Source: Endomychus coccineus
Lineage: Eukaryota > Arthropoda > Insecta > Coleoptera > Endomychidae
DNA length: 64,000 nt
Direction: 5' to 3'
Assembly (NCBI GenBank): GCA_958510875.1
Contig: OY294070.1
Location: 12,329,631-12,393,630, forward strand
Every line of letters starts with the position of its first letter. Position 1 is the stretch's first letter. A program made the position numbers and the translations under genes. Shown here one piece after another: positions 1-11,826 of this stretch. The notes beneath the pieces are model-generated. The model did not search any database. It saw only the letters and a program-made list of their open reading frames with translations, and was not told the DNA's origin.

Positions 1-1968
1 GTAGAAAAAAAGAAAAAGTGCACATTCTAGGTTCTGTGCAAAATCCAAATAATTCAGATTTGGAAGAAATTGACATTTGCGAAGACGACCAATCAGAAGT
101 AGAATTTGATACCTTACTCGAATTGCCAAATAAAGGCGGTTATATAGAAGAAGTTTCCGATTCAACTGAGAGTAGTTCTGATACTGACAGTGAGTATGAT
201 ATTCCTCTGGCTGCGTTGGTTGAGAGATATAGAAAAAAGAATGGTCGTAAGACGAGACCAAGGAGTCCAACTTCACCATCACAATCTTCTGCTCCCACAC
301 AACAGCATCTAATATGGTTTTCTGAAAAAGATAATGCCTTTACAAACAACCCACCAATTTTTCGAGGTATCCATCAAGTCAATATAAATGGAGATACTCC
401 ATATTCGTTCTTCATGAAATTATTCCCAGAAATTTTCAATTTGACTACTACAGAAACTGTTCGTTACGCTGTTCAATCTGGAAAACATTCTTTTTCAGTT
501 AGTGTTGCTGAAATGAAACAATTTTTTGCCATCAATATTATAATGACATACATAAAATATCCAGCTGATAGGATGTATTGGTCATCCGTTCGAGGACTGA
601 GTTTCGATCTAATTGCCAACACTATGCCTCTAAAAAGATATGAGGAAATAAAAAAGTACTTGCACTTCATCAATAATGAGGATATTCCTGAAAATAATGA
701 GGATGCATTTATAAAAATACGACCCTTCCTCGATATTCTGGGTAGAACATTTGCTGATGCTGCTACAACAACTGAATATATGGCTATTGATGAAATGATA
801 ATTCCGTTCAAAGTAAGAAGCAGAAACAAGATCTATATCAAGTCCAAACCAAAGAAATGGGGATTCAAAGTGTGGGTACGAGCTTCGGCAGATGGATGTG
901 TGTCAAAATTTGAAATTTACCAATCTTCAAAGAATCAAAATAAATCAGAATTGGGTATTATTGGTGATACAATGGTGAGGCTATGTTCAGGATTAGCAGG
1001 TCTCAATCACAAAATATTTTTGGACAATCTTTTCACTTCCATACCAACAGTCACCTATCTGAAGAATGCAGATATTCATATAGTTGGAACGGTTAGGGCC
1101 AATAGGATCCACGAAGCATGCAAAAAACTAACGTATGGTAAGACGCTACAGAAGAAAGGTAGAGGTTCGTGTTCCATGGCAACATCTTCAGACAACATTA
1201 CAGTTTTGCGATGGGCAGACAACAATCTTGTGCATATGATTTCGTCTTTTGCTGGGAAGGATCCTCAAGATGTTGTAAGAAGATGGGATAGGAAAACGAA
1301 GACCTATATTGAGGTTCAAAGGCCACATGCTGTTATTCAGTATAATCGGTTTATGGGTGGCGTAGATTTAGCAGATAGAATGATTGCCCATTATTCACAT
1401 GCTCTCAAAAACAAGAAGTGCTATCTGAGGATTGTTTTTCATTTTATGAATGTAGCAATAATAAATGCTTGGTTATTATTCAGAAAAGTCAAAGGATCTA
1501 AGATGCCTCTACTGGAATTCAAAGCATCTATCGCTTCAACTCTGATTGAATTGAATGGAAATGTAAGGAAACGAGGAAGACTTTCAAAAGAAAACTCTAC
1601 ACCAAAAAAGAAGAGGGCGTGGACCAAAGTTGCACCTGAAGTCCGCTTGAATGGAGTAGGACACTACTCGATGAAAATGGATTACAAAAATCCACCACGA
1701 TGTCATGATAAAAATTGCAATCGCAGAACAAGGTACAGATGCAAACAGTGTCAGGAAAGTGTCTGTCCTGAATGTATGGAGTCTTTTCATCAATAGATCA
1801 TCTGCCCGTTGGCAACATATGTGTTTCTTTTTTTGAGTTTACAAATTTCAAATTTGACAATGGATTTTTAAAATTATTTTTACATTCATTATAACGTTTA
1901 TATCATAGCAAAGAAAAATGTTCGACTTTTTTTTCATCGAAATAATAATTTGTCCTTGAAGAGGTTAA
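1..1968 (+). mobile_element. piggyBac-like element, 3' part with candidate TTAA end
   Basis: The transposase is followed by about 165 bp of AT-rich sequence, then GAGG immediately before TTAA at 1965-1968. Read from outside, this gives TTAACCTCTTCAAGGAC, a form common for piggyBac-like termini (TTAA then a C-rich start). The left end is outside the window, so the terminal inverted repeat cannot be confirmed; the end call is inference. Confidence 0.6.
3..1796 (+). CDS. piggyBac-family transposase, 5' end outside window
   Basis: Cut-and-paste transposase of the piggyBac superfamily (DDE_Tnp_1_7), a nuclear enzyme that moves an element flanked by TTAA. The frame is open from the window edge, so the true start probably lies upstream; numbering here begins at the GTG at 18. 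An acidic, serine-rich N-terminus (residues 18-60) precedes the catalytic core. The three expected aspartates are visible: D258 in AIDEM, D336 in FLDNLF and D450 in GGVDLADRM, spaced like D268/D346/D447 of the type element. The C-terminus (about 563-589) is a Cys/His-rich zinc-binding tail with CxxC pairs and a final ESFH. No stop or frameshift interrupts about 590 codons, so this is the best-preserved gene in the window. It could be an active transposase or a domesticated copy. A likely 3' element end lies about 165 bp downstream. Confidence 0.93.
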   Translation, partial: RKKEKVHILGSVQNPNNSDLEEIDICEDDQSEVEFDTLLELPNKGGYIEEVSDSTESSSDTDSEYDIPLAALVERYRKKNGRKTRPRSPTSPSQSSAPTQQHLIWFSEKDNAFTNNPPIFRGIHQVNINGDTPYSFFMKLFPEIFNLTTTETVRYAVQSGKHSFSVSVAEMKQFFAINIIMTYIKYPADRMYWSSVRGLSFDLIANTMPLKRYEEIKKYLHFINNEDIPENNEDAFIKIRPFLDILGRTFADAATTTEYMAIDEMIIPFKVRSRNKIYIKSKPKKWGFKVWVRASADGCVSKFEIYQSSKNQNKSELGIIGDTMVRLCSGLAGLNHKIFLDNLFTSIPTVTYLKNADIHIVGTVRANRIHEACKKLTYGKTLQKKGRGSCSMATSSDNITVLRWADNNLVHMISSFAGKDPQDVVRRWDRKTKTYIEVQRPHAVIQYNRFMGGVDLADRMIAHYSHALKNKKCYLRIVFHFMNVAIINAWLLFRKVKGSKMPLLEFKASIASTLIELNGNVRKRGRLSKENSTPKKKRAWTKVAPEVRLNGVGHYSMKMDYKNPPRCHDKNCNRRTRYRCKQCQESVCPECMESFHQ

Positions 1969-2942
1969 CGTCAGTAATTTTTTTTCCTTTTGGAGCTACA
2001 TTGAAGAGAAATTATATCAAAAAAGTAGTAGCGACATAAGTGAACTCAAACAAAATGTTATATACTGTGTGAATTCCGTTTCAAATTTTCATAAAAGTAG
2101 AAAAATCAAACTAGAAAACAAAAGACGAAAGCTAATTTTTGTTTCCACCAGTAAATTTGTCCCAAAAAAAGAAATCAAGAATGTGACTTCCATTTTTTTG
2201 TGTCTGTTAGAGCTATCGAGCTAGCCTATATACAAACATGGAAATTTGGCCATCCTGTACATATTTTTGGATACTGTTGGTAAGCACCAAAGATCCCCGA
2301 TTAATATCTACTAATCGTCTTTCAATGGTCTGTTTCGCAATTTGGACAATTTGTATGTTGCATAATTGGAACAAAAATCAATAGAACCAATTCCGTTCTA
2401 ATGCAAATATTTCGAAATAAAAGTGTAATCAAATTGATATCGTTGCTATGGCAACCAACCGTTAGATTGGCTGCAGCCCGGCCGCTACACTATATAGCTA
2501 TATGTAGATTTGTAGTTTATATACACTATATGATGTTCTATTAATTTAAAATCGCTTCAATATTAAATTCATTCCGCTATTCGTGTATAAGCGACCAGAT
2601 TACAACCATACGGATTTTAATCGTTTCACCGCAACTGGAAAAATTATTTACAACTCAATTTCGCATTTTCTTCTAACTCGGATTCATAGTTATCATCAAA
2701 ACAATATGATTTTGGCAAACCGTCCTAGACCATCGTTCCGGAACGGGACGGTATATCCGAATTGCTCGAGGCCCCAAACATAAGCTTCTTCGCGAGGGTA
2801 TAGGAAAGAGCCCAGTTAGTATTTATTAAGAAAAAACCGGAATCATGAAAGTTGATTATGAACAACAGTTTTATTAAGTAAATCATATATGTACAAATAT
2901 AACTTTTACATTTTTATACATCGATTGATAAACATTGAATTT
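1969..2942. other. no gene recognised
   Basis: AT-rich sequence with stop codons in all frames. A 66-codon open frame at 2583-2783 has no ATG start and no recognisable motif, so it is not called. No repeat partner was noticed in the window. Confidence 0.6.
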
Positions 2943-4150
2943 TAGTCTAGGAGCCAGAGCGATATTGATGGTCTGAACATTAACACGATGGCACTATGGT
3001 TTATCGTTAGAGGACGGTTCAATGACCAATTCATCTCACAGACCGAATTTTCGCCGGCTGCTAGATCTCGAGATAAAGCATCCGTAATTTTTTTTTCACT
3101 GGAGGTTAACCCTTTCCAAGTTGCGGTTAATTGAAAAGCATGCCATTCTTATACACTTCCACCATGTGCCATCATTTTTTATAGTGCCGACCAGTTAAAA
3201 TTGGACCGAAAATGGACTGCAAGTTAACCCTCCCAAAGCTGGTGGAAAATGTTCATTGGTGTTGGCAATTGTTAACATATCCTATGCCATCAAAAGTTAT
3301 CGGTCCATTTCCGAGTAATTGGCCATTATTTGAACCAAAAATGTTTCTTTTTTTCATTTTGTGGCTAAAACTTGCGGGTTATAAGATAACATGATGGCAC
3401 CATCTTAAATAACTTTATTGGAGGTCAAATATAGATTTAAAATTATTGCCATCACTCCTTTCCTATTTCAACCCCCCAAAACTCCCTGGAACCACCTCCC
3501 AAAACAAAACAGGAACGAAAAAACTGCCGTTTCGATTGTAAGCCCAGCCAGAATTGCCAGAAAATTATCCATATTATTCATATTTTTTTGGGGGTGGTTT
3601 TAGGGGATTTTGAAGCGTTGAGATAGGCAAGGAGTGATGGCAATAATTTTAAATCTTCATTTAACCTTCAATAAAGTTATTTAACATGGTGCCATCATGT
3701 TACCTTGTAATCCACAAGGTTTAGCTACAAAATGAGAAAAAAAAGACATTTTTGGTCCCAGTAATGGCCAATTGCTCGGATATAAACCAATGACTTTTGA
3801 TGACATAGGGTATCTTAACAATTGCCAACTCCAATGAACAATTTGCAACAGGTTTGGGAGGGTTTACTTGCAGTCAATTTTCGGTTCAATTTCACCTGGT
3901 CGGCCTGATAAACGGACACCATAAAAAATGATGGCACATGGTGGAAGTGTATAAGAATGGGATGCTTTTCGAGTGACCGCTACTTGGAAAGAGTTAACCT
4001 CCAGTCAAAAAGAATAATGCGGATGCTGTATCTCGAGATCTAGCAGCCTGCGAAAATTCGGTCTGTGAGATGAATCGGTCCTCTAACGATAAACCATAGT
4101 GCCATCGGGTTAATGTTCAGACGATCATCATCACTCTGGCTCCTAGACTA
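2943..4150. mobile_element. foldback element with arms of about 560 bp
   Basis: A 1.2-kb inverted repeat. The left end TAGTCTAGGAGCCAGAG is mirrored by CTCTGGCTCCTAGACTA at the right end. Matching continues inward through the GCCATCATGTTA-type blocks and the ACTCCTTNCCTAT block to about 3505 on the left and 3575 on the right, leaving a loop near 70 bp. The arms differ by scattered substitutions and small indels, so the copy is not recent. No coding capacity is seen. No clear target duplication was found at the flanks, so the superfamily is not assigned. Confidence 0.85.
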
Positions 4151-4228
4151 TTTGTACAGATGTTCAAAATGTAGTAGCTCTTCATTTCTTTATTTGTATC
4201 TACCTGTACATTTTTAATTCTTCAGTAA

Positions 4229-4730
4229 ATATATTGTTATTGTGTATGAGAAGAACAGAATTGTGGGTCCTGACACTCTGTAACATTGTACAATTGAATT
4301 TTTTACCTTCAAAAACATACTATATCGCTGTTCCATTAAAATCTATGAAACGGACCAAAATCGATTTTTTTCCACAGCTACCCCTTACGAAGTTTTGCAA
4401 AAATCGAAAGTTCTAAAAAGTTAGAATTATCCCTGGAATTCGTTCAGTTAAATTTCATAAGCACACCGATTCAAATTTCAAGTGATATAACCCTCTACAA
4501 TAGTATTTTATTAGGGTCACTGTGTATGAGAAGGACAGAATTCAGGGTTCTGACCCTTGGTGACGTGGTTAATCATGATCTTAGGTTGAAATTAAAGCCA
4601 GAATCGATTTTCTCACCTTCAAAAACGTACCATATTGGTGTTCCATTAGAATCTAAAAATGGACCAAAATGGAATTTTTTCCATACCCCTACCCTTATGA
4701 AATTTTACAAACATTTTCGAGAAACAGCTA
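4229..4730 (+). repeat. two diverged direct copies of a repeat of about 200 bp
   Basis: The blocks beginning at 4237 and 4521 both start TGTGTATGAGAAG and share CAGAATT, ACCTTCAAAAACRTAC, GTTCCATTA and TTTTTTCCA in the same order. The second copy holds about 35 extra bases in the middle. Open frames of 60 and 130 codons over them are probably incidental, because their coding pattern is not shared. Confidence 0.6.
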
Positions 4731-5007
4731 TGCGAGTTTGGAAGTGCATTGACGTTAATACATATGAGATATTGAACAACTGTTGTAATGTTCATTTTTT
4801 GTATTTCAAAGCCACCTTTTGGATAACAAGGCAATTGGAACAAAATTATATTTTCTTATTTTCTGTTAGCGTTATTATGTTTGTATTTATTGCATATTTC
4901 AATACGACATATGAATAAATTCTTTATTGATGGTACTAATTAATGGTACCACGATACCAATATGGTTCCTTTGAAAAAATTTAGTTTTGCCCCAAAAACC
5001 AGTGTGA

Positions 5008-5229
5008 TCACCCGATTTGACCCCCTTGGATTTTTACCTCTGGGGTCGCATAAAAGAACTAGTGTACTCTAGGCCGGTACAAACTAGAGAAGAATTGTTG
5101 AACCGTGTTCACCATGCGCTTACTAATATAAGTCCAGACGAACTTCGGAGGTCTGTTTCGCGAGGAGTATATGACAGAGTTATTCAGTTTTTGAACCAAA
5201 ATGGAGGTCATATAGAACAATTATTGTAA
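5008..5229 (+). pseudogene. C-terminal fragment of a mariner-like DDE/D transposase
   Basis: An open frame begins SPDLTPLDFYLWGR, the signature around the third catalytic acid of a group of IS630-Tc1-mariner transposases that often carry a DUF4817-type N-terminus. It ends with NQNGGHIEQLL, the usual C-terminus of the same group. The last ~73 residues look intact, but nothing of the DNA-binding domain or the first two catalytic acids is seen upstream. It is the same kind of protein as the longer copies at 23.1, 46.3 and 52.2 kb. Confidence 0.8.
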
Positions 5230-5686
5230 TTCTATATTCTCTTATTAGTTTATGTCATTATGTTTCAATTTTCTGTTTTTATTTTATATTTCGTTCTAAA
5301 TGTTATGTACTAATGTCATGTTCTAATTAAAGTAAATTTTTCACAGCTTCATTGATGTTTATTTGGCTTCGAAAGGCAAGCGATGTTTCGGTTTCTGCCA
5401 AAAAACCACATAATGATGTAATTGGTCATTAAATTTTGGATACCCTATATGCGATAAATCAGTTATCAATATGGCATTCGAAAGAATCGTTCCTGTGCTT
5501 CCGTCTACTCTAGAAGCGCTTTCCACCAATCGAAATTGGTTAAAGGGCGCAATGCTCAAAACAGCGCTCCATCTCTCAAAATTTTCAAAAAAATCAAGAT
5601 ATCTAAGAAAAAATTGAAAATAGGTATAGGGAAACCTGATGGAATCCACTATGACATTTTCTCAGGAATCTAAAAATTAAATAATA
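5230..5686. other. no gene recognised
   Basis: AT-rich sequence. A 96-codon minus-strand open frame (5359-5649) has no recognised domain and is not supported as a gene. Confidence 0.5.
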
Positions 5687-5688
5687 TA

Positions 5689-5872
5689 CCGGGTGTTCTA
5701 TTTAAAATAAGGAAGTTAATGACGACTTCCGGTGTAACCGGAAGTAGTATGATCTTGAAAATATTTTGAAAAGAAAGAAAATCTTGGATAACCCTGGAAC
5801 CCAAAAATTCAGAATTCTAACTTTTTTCTAACCACGAAAACTTCTAACGAACGGCTCTCGTGGAATACCCTG
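5689..5872. mobile_element. small MITE with CAGGGTRTTC-like ends
   Basis: A 184-bp segment lies between TA at 5687-5688 and TA at 5873-5874. The left end is CCGGGTGTTCTATTT and the right end, read inward, is CAGGGTATTCCACG. These resemble the mariner-type ends elsewhere in the window. Only about 13 terminal bases match, so the call is modest. Confidence 0.45.
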
Positions 5873-5874
5873 TA

Positions 5875-7474
5875 TATAGAGGAACAGACAAAGCATAAAG
5901 AATATAGATTCATAGAAATAGAAAATGTATTGCAAGCTCTGAATTCAGCACAAGCTTTTCCCTGTAGTGAAGCCAGCACAATACTGTTCTTGTGCATGGC
6001 CCGAATCAATTACAAAAATAGTACCACCCCGTACAATAATATGATAAATAAATAAATAAATGCACATTATAAATGCTGAAACTTTAAAATGCCTCTCTAT
6101 GAATCCTTCATTACCCTTCTGGATTATATAGATTCGCCTACTTGTTCGAAAAGAAAAGAGACAATATAAGAAATAAATCGATAACTAATCAAGAAAATGC
6201 AAATTTCAAAATATTAAATTAATTCAACAAAATGAGGAACGATTTTAAAAAGTGGAAGAGGGTCGGAAAAATGAGATAGGGGAAAAAAGCCTTTTAAAGA
6301 AATACCCTGCATTTAACCACTTGAAGGACTTCCCCATCGTACGGAAGCGGCTACGTGCTTTTATTATTATGCGCGAAAGCTTATACCAATTAAATTATAC
6401 TTATATATGTCCGTAAATTTGTCAAAATAATCAAATGTAATCATTAGTTGCAGCATATTCAATTCAAAACATAGCTTTTAACATATTCCAAGTATTTCTT
6501 GAAGGCAAATAAAATAAGTTGAATAATTCTGAGAAACATTGTGCCCAAGAAGAAGATTTTCGTGTAACTATAGATTGGGTTGCATCTAAATTATTATCAA
6601 GGACTTTTCACTTTGCCTCAGTATAACTGAGGAACGTTAACAGCTGGTCATTGTTCAAGCTGAACTAAACATTTTGTAAAGGTACCCGATGGGCACTAAT
6701 GCATATTACTTGTATGGATCGATCGCCTTGTAGAGATTCAGGGTCCTTGGTGTTTAGCGATTGGTGTAATTTGGATGGGCGGAATTATACCGTCTAGATT
6801 TTAGTGGTTTATTGGGTACCACTTGACATTTAGTAACTGAGATCACAGATGCTGCTAGATACTATCAACTACTCGCCTAATACTAATAGTAGGACTACTG
6901 CTTGAAACTACAATCTTTGATCTATAAAATGCTTTAGAGGTTCCATTGTTCCATCATATGGCCGTATTGTTGATATGCTGTTCAATGCAATCTCATAATA
7001 TGTTGATTGTTTGTGTAATTAGAAAATAGGATATTACGAGAATATCTAATTTAGGAATTTATGGAAAATAAATACCTTATTGGCACATCACAATATAATG
7101 TCCTTCAAACTATATACTTTTCAAGATTGATTCCTTTGGAAATCCTTATTTTTAAACAAGTTCTAACTACTTACACCTTTTCTGTGGTATTTATATGGGA
7201 ACATGAAAAGTAACTAGTAACTCGAGTGCCACGAATGTCCCTAGTTGTGAAATATTCAAAACAGTCTAATTGCCTTCGAAATCGAGTGTCAGATGTTTTA
7301 TAAACAACCCATTTTGTGATAAATAGTTGACAAATCATAACTTTTACAAGAGAGCGTGAAAATCAAAAGTTACCCTTTTATTTTGCTACCGAGTTGCTAT
7401 TTTATATGTTTTAGAACTAAATTTTGTTAAATGAGGCTCAACAATTTCAAATTCAGTCTTTATATTTATGATAA
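5875..7474. other. no gene recognised; (AAAT)n tail near 6036
   Basis: AT-rich sequence without a supported gene. An AATAAATAAATAAATAA run at about 6043-6060 could be the 3' tail of a LINE inserted on the plus strand, but no LINE protein is readable before it. Confidence 0.5.
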
Positions 7475-7482
7475 GGTCTTCC

Positions 7483-7894
7483 CACGGTCATATACACAGG
7501 TCTGGAAACTCGAGGTTGTTTCCTATGTGAGCAGTGAGTCCGCTAAGCGTCGACTGGCCCGTAGTACCAAAAGTCGTCACGTAGGAGCATTTTCTGACAA
7601 CTGTCAGTTGACTTGTCAACACAAGGAATACCTGCGTTTTTAGAAACAAATCACGAAATCGTGCATTGTGCCGAAATGCAAAACGGGGTACAAAAGTGTA
7701 AAGCAAGAAACTTCTGTTTTTAAAGTGCCGAAAGATGCGGAAATGCGAAAAAAGTGGCTGCTTGCGATTCCGGATAGAAATCGTTTTACCACTTCGTGAT
7801 CCAAGCGCTAGCTGGTGGCTGAGCGAGGGACTACGAGTTAGGCGACCCGTAAGAGACTCAAGTCAACCATAGAGTTTCCAGACCTACGACCGTG
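7483..7894 (+). mobile_element. P-type element derivative, 412 bp, 8-bp target duplication
   Basis: The segment begins CACGGTCATA and ends in the inverse, GACCGTG. Both termini continue with GGTCTGGAAACTC after a 5-bp indel. It is flanked by a perfect 8-bp direct duplication GGTCTTCC at 7475-7482 and 7895-7902. An 8-bp duplication, ends starting CA and an internal THAP fragment together point to the P-element superfamily. It is internally deleted and cannot be autonomous. Confidence 0.8.
7642..7797 (+). pseudogene. THAP-domain fragment of a P-type transposase
   Basis: One frame reads SCIVPKCKTGYKS, then VFKVPKDAEMRKKWLLAIP, then a TGA. This fits the first half of a C2CH THAP zinc finger: the CxxxxC pair near the start, the F-x-x-P turn and the invariant tryptophan. 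The later CxxH pair and the rest of the transposase are gone, apparently lost in the deletion that made the 412-bp element. There is no ATG in frame. THAP is the DNA-binding domain of P-element transposase, which matches the 8-bp duplication around the element. Confidence 0.75.
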
Positions 7895-7902
7895 GGTCTT
7901 CC

Positions 7903-8988
7903 TAGTCCAGATCGATCATTAACGTCACAAACCTATAGATTCAGACAGCTGTTTGGCTCTTCTCGGTGGGACGAGCATAACCAGTCTTCCACGAGATAAA
8001 AACACCAAAAATTCTCATGCCATCTATGAACAGATGTCCCAGTAACAAATCAAGCATTGTATCACAATGACAGATTTCTCGAACATTACAAAAACCACGG
8101 GGAATGTGAGAGTACTTGAGTACACCAGATGGCGACACCAAAGCAAACCAATGTAAGAGAGTTATAAACAAATGAATATATGGAAATACTCATTTATCTC
8201 ATATTGACTTTTTCCAATCCAGATGAGTTCTACGAGAAGAAGTTTGTGATGTTGGACTAGAAAGGCCTTATCATTTTTATCTGACGAAATCCAACATCAG
8301 ATAAATGAGTATATTTCATATATAAATTTGTTTCTGATGCATGCATTGGTCTACATTTATACGTTTTTGGCAAAAGAACATAAGCTGCAGTTGCGTATCT
8401 TGGTAATAAAGGGGAAGATTTTTGATGCAAACTATTATGGTGTCTTGAGAAAGTTTTGTAGATCATCATTCGAATATTCAACATCGTTCTACTATTCTTT
8501 CGTTGTAGGCTTCAATTGTTTTTATATTTGATTCTGATTCCATTTCTACATTACTTTATTTGAATGTATTTCAACGCTTTCAACCGAATTGTATGAGAAA
8601 ATTGAGAATTTTGAAGACAACACAAACAATTTAATAAATTTTAAATAAAACGTTATGTTTGAGAGTACGTGTTTCTATAAATACCCCTTGATTATTTTCT
8701 ATTCAGACGGAAACGAAAGCGAATATTATATCAACATTTTTAGGAAAGTCCGCTACCCAAAATCCTGATACGTACTTTAAACACTTGGGGTGTCCTTCTT
8801 GACAGACACTTCATGGGAAAGCGCGAAAAAATAATTAGATCATTCTTTTTTGAATAGTATCACGCTTACCAAACAGCGATAGCGTTTATTCAACCAATCA
8901 AGATCTCTTTCACAGTTTTTCCATACATTCAGACCAACATAAATATTTTTCTGAACAATTATAAAAATAAAAGAACGTTTTCAACACC
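7903..8988. other. no gene recognised; one small inverted repeat
   Basis: ATACTCATTTATCT near 8188 is mirrored by AGATAAATGAGTAT near 8298, so the stretch 8165-8325 can fold. Minus-strand open frames of 75-76 codons here have no recognisable content. Confidence 0.5.
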
Positions 8989-8991
8989 GAA

Positions 8992-9450
8992 GTGCCATTA
9001 TCAGACAGATACAAAATTATGAAGCGAACAATAAACATTTCAAGTATAAATAAGGACAATAACGATCATGAGATTTGTACAATTAATAGTGAAGGATCAT
9101 CGCAAATTCCGAAATCGGTTCATCCCGGGAAAATAAATAAATTAGGAAACAATTTGTGCATTAGAATAATTAAAGAAGTACAACAGGGCTACATCCTAGG
9201 ACCTCTGTTGAATCTGCTATATACAAACGACTTACTTACCTGATATATTGGAAGAAGGAGTTGTCCAATTCGCGTATAACACTTCTTATGATTCTGAAGA
9301 TGACCTGAAACAAAAAACATTGATAAAAAGGGAAAATATTTTAAAGAAAAGACACTGAACGTAGACAAAATACAAATATTTGATTATTTCATAGAGGAAA
9401 AGTCATTTTACATTAACTATGAAGACCATAAATTAGAAGCATCAATAACA
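8992..9450 (+). pseudogene. non-LTR reverse transcriptase fragment
   Basis: The frame ends with VQQGYILGPLLNLLYTNDL, the VPQGS-ILGPLLFLLYINDL block of CR1/Jockey-type reverse transcriptases. After a frameshift near 9240 it continues PDILEEG...QFAYNTS, a decayed form of the F(A/Y)DDT catalytic block with both aspartates lost, then LNVDKTQIF, the usual following motif. So this is a dead fragment spanning RT motifs 5-7. It is cut off on the 3' side by the foldback at 9.49 kb. Confidence 0.72.
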
Positions 9451-9486
9451 AAATTAGCTCAAATTCCTTTTTCTTCTTTTGTTTAT

Positions 9487-10060
9487 ACTTTCGATCGAAA
9501 ACATGCTATTACATTATTTTTTTAAATATTTTGGTGCTTTGGAAAAGCAGTTTGAAAAAAAGCTTTTTCGTAGCTGCAAATCTAGAGACTTCGTTTTTTT
9601 GTAATTTTTGAAGTTTGATTCTTTCAACTTAAATAGACTAAAATCGTTAACAAAATTGACTGATTTTGGTGTCAAATTTCCCAAGCAATCTGATTCTTAC
9701 AATTTTTCAATCCCACATGATGACCCAGAGCCACAACATTGAACAAAGCGCAAATAATAGGAGGCAAAACAACGAAACCGAATGTAAATTAGTGTAATTT
9801 AGTAATTTTGTGGCTCTAGGTCATCATGTGGGATTGAAAAATTGTCAAAATCAGAATGCTTGGGAAAGTTTACATCAAAATCAGTTATTTTAATCACGAT
9901 TTTAGTCGATTTGAAGTTTTAAGAAGCAAACTTGAAACATTACAAAAAAACGAAGTCTCTATGTAGATTTGCAGCTACCAAAAAGCATTTTTTCAAACTG
10001 CTTTTCCAAAGCACCAAAATATTCTTAAAAACATGTAATAGCATGTTTTCTATCGAAAAT
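9487..10060. mobile_element. foldback repeat with arms of about 250 bp
   Basis: The left arm (9487-9741) and right arm (9814-10060) are inverted copies. CACATGATGACC near 9715 is mirrored by GGTCATCATGTG near 9828; the AGAGACTTCGTTTTTTTGTA block is mirrored by ACAAAAAAACGAAGTCTCT; and AAAACATGCTATTACA is mirrored near 10035. The loop is about 70 bp. Nothing coding is seen inside. Confidence 0.8.
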
Positions 10061-11774
10061 TGTCCAAGTAATCCAAATATCCTACTTACAATTCTAAATT
10101 CTGCAACTTTGTGGTCGAAATAGGTCAAAAACTGGAAGAAAATTACTTTACCTGGTTTTTGGCGTAAAATTAATGGTATACTGGAGTGTAAAAACTGTTG
10201 GAGGACGTTCGGGCACTGTTTTCTTACCGTAAAATTTCCCGCTGAATACGATTCCGAGGTCATATGCCTCAAAAAAAGACTTTTCAGCAACTTGACGGCA
10301 GATTTTTGTACAGTAATATCGGTTTTTTGTCGTTTTTTTTAGTTTTTTCGATTTTTCGACCTCTAAAATCCATTTAGTCAGGAACATTCTTATTTTGTCG
10401 TAAGGCTGAGGTAAGAACACGTAGATTTCGCAAAAAAAAATTTTTTTCAAGTGGCTGCTCACACCGATATGACGGCGTCAAAAAAACAGGTATTTCGCCG
10501 AAAATCAGTCAATGGATAGAAAATGATGCGTTATTTAAAGAAACTGACACCATTTTCGGATTCAGCGGCCAATTTCCGATCTGAAATGACTTCTTGGACA
10601 TTTATTTATTATAAAATGTCGATTTCTGGGGTCAAAAACAGTTTTTTGACATTTTCGTTGAAAAACAAACCAAAAAATTGAAAAAATTCATGAAAAACTT
10701 TTTAAAGGGTATTTTAATCTCTATATGTCGGTAAACGAGTTCAAATACGATGTGGAAACTGAAAAATATTACACCGGCAAGTACCGCAGACCCCTTGGCT
10801 GTCTGTCTCCTTTAATTAAGAATTGCCCATTCATTATTTGAAGAAATCTCATAACGAATCAGTATCACCCTGTATAACAATTCGCATAATGAAATTACAT
10901 GGTCTTTTACAGTTACGATAATAAAAATGGAGATGTCACAGATGATTTCGTCGATGGGAAACTGTCAACGTGTTGAAATGTAGTTTTCTTTTGAATTTTT
11001 AATGATGTAGAACGGTTTTCCAGATTTCCACTCGATATTTCACAGTTGCCGTCACCAACCTGTCGCCACTTGTCATTATCGAATAATTTCGCATGGCATT
11101 CGAATTGAGGACTATTTAGAAAACAAGTGACTTCTCTATAATTCATCAATGTTACATCAAATGCAATTTGTTTATTTTAAATCATCCGCATATACTTACT
11201 CGATTATCTAATAATTGTAGTTTTCATGTTCACTTCCCTCACTTCACATAGTGTAAGGAATGGAACTAATTTTGAGATGATGCCTGTGTGTGGGTTTGTG
11301 CGTCCGTCCGTAGCTATCCGTCGTTCGGACTTTTGCAAATATCACTAAACGCATAAAAAATAAGAATTTGGCCGAAGTAGCTTTTGTGGCATTTCATTGA
11401 ATCATTATGACAACAGTGTTTTTCTGGTTATAAATATATGTCACAGGGAAAAATTCAACCCGCAGAAGTACATATACCAATCATTGTCGATGTTCGATTA
11501 AGGTTTCATAGATGAACACATAACGCTGCAGACTTTAGAAGAAGAATTACGTGATTCCAATTTATCTAAAGGCTGTATTCGGTCGTTATGAAACAATTTA
11601 TCTAACAGCGGTCTTCAGTGCTGAGGTGATCCTCGTAGAGATCTCATAAAATAATCGAATACGAGAATTTGGGTAGGCAATATGAACAAGGACGTTTGAA
11701 AGAGCATAACAAGTAAGTACCATCGTTCTGTTCTACAGCTGTATGTTTTCTAGAAATAAACCACCGACATGTAG
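10061..11774. other. no gene recognised; homopolymer-rich block 10.14-10.70 kb
   Basis: The first part is rich in runs of T and A around CpG-containing words and has no coding signal. ACTTCCCTCACTTCACATAGTGTAAGG near 11,232 resembles the motif at 29,338, so both may be ends of one unidentified repeat. Short minus-strand open frames are not supported. Confidence 0.5.
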
Positions 11775-11826
11775 AAAAATCTTGTCTTCCGGATGGATTC
11801 CGCGTCACAATAGCTCGACTTGATGC

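Noticed and set aside
4526..4918. 130-codon open frame
   Set aside because: It begins inside a repeat whose other copy is not open in the same frame; the translation has no domain features.
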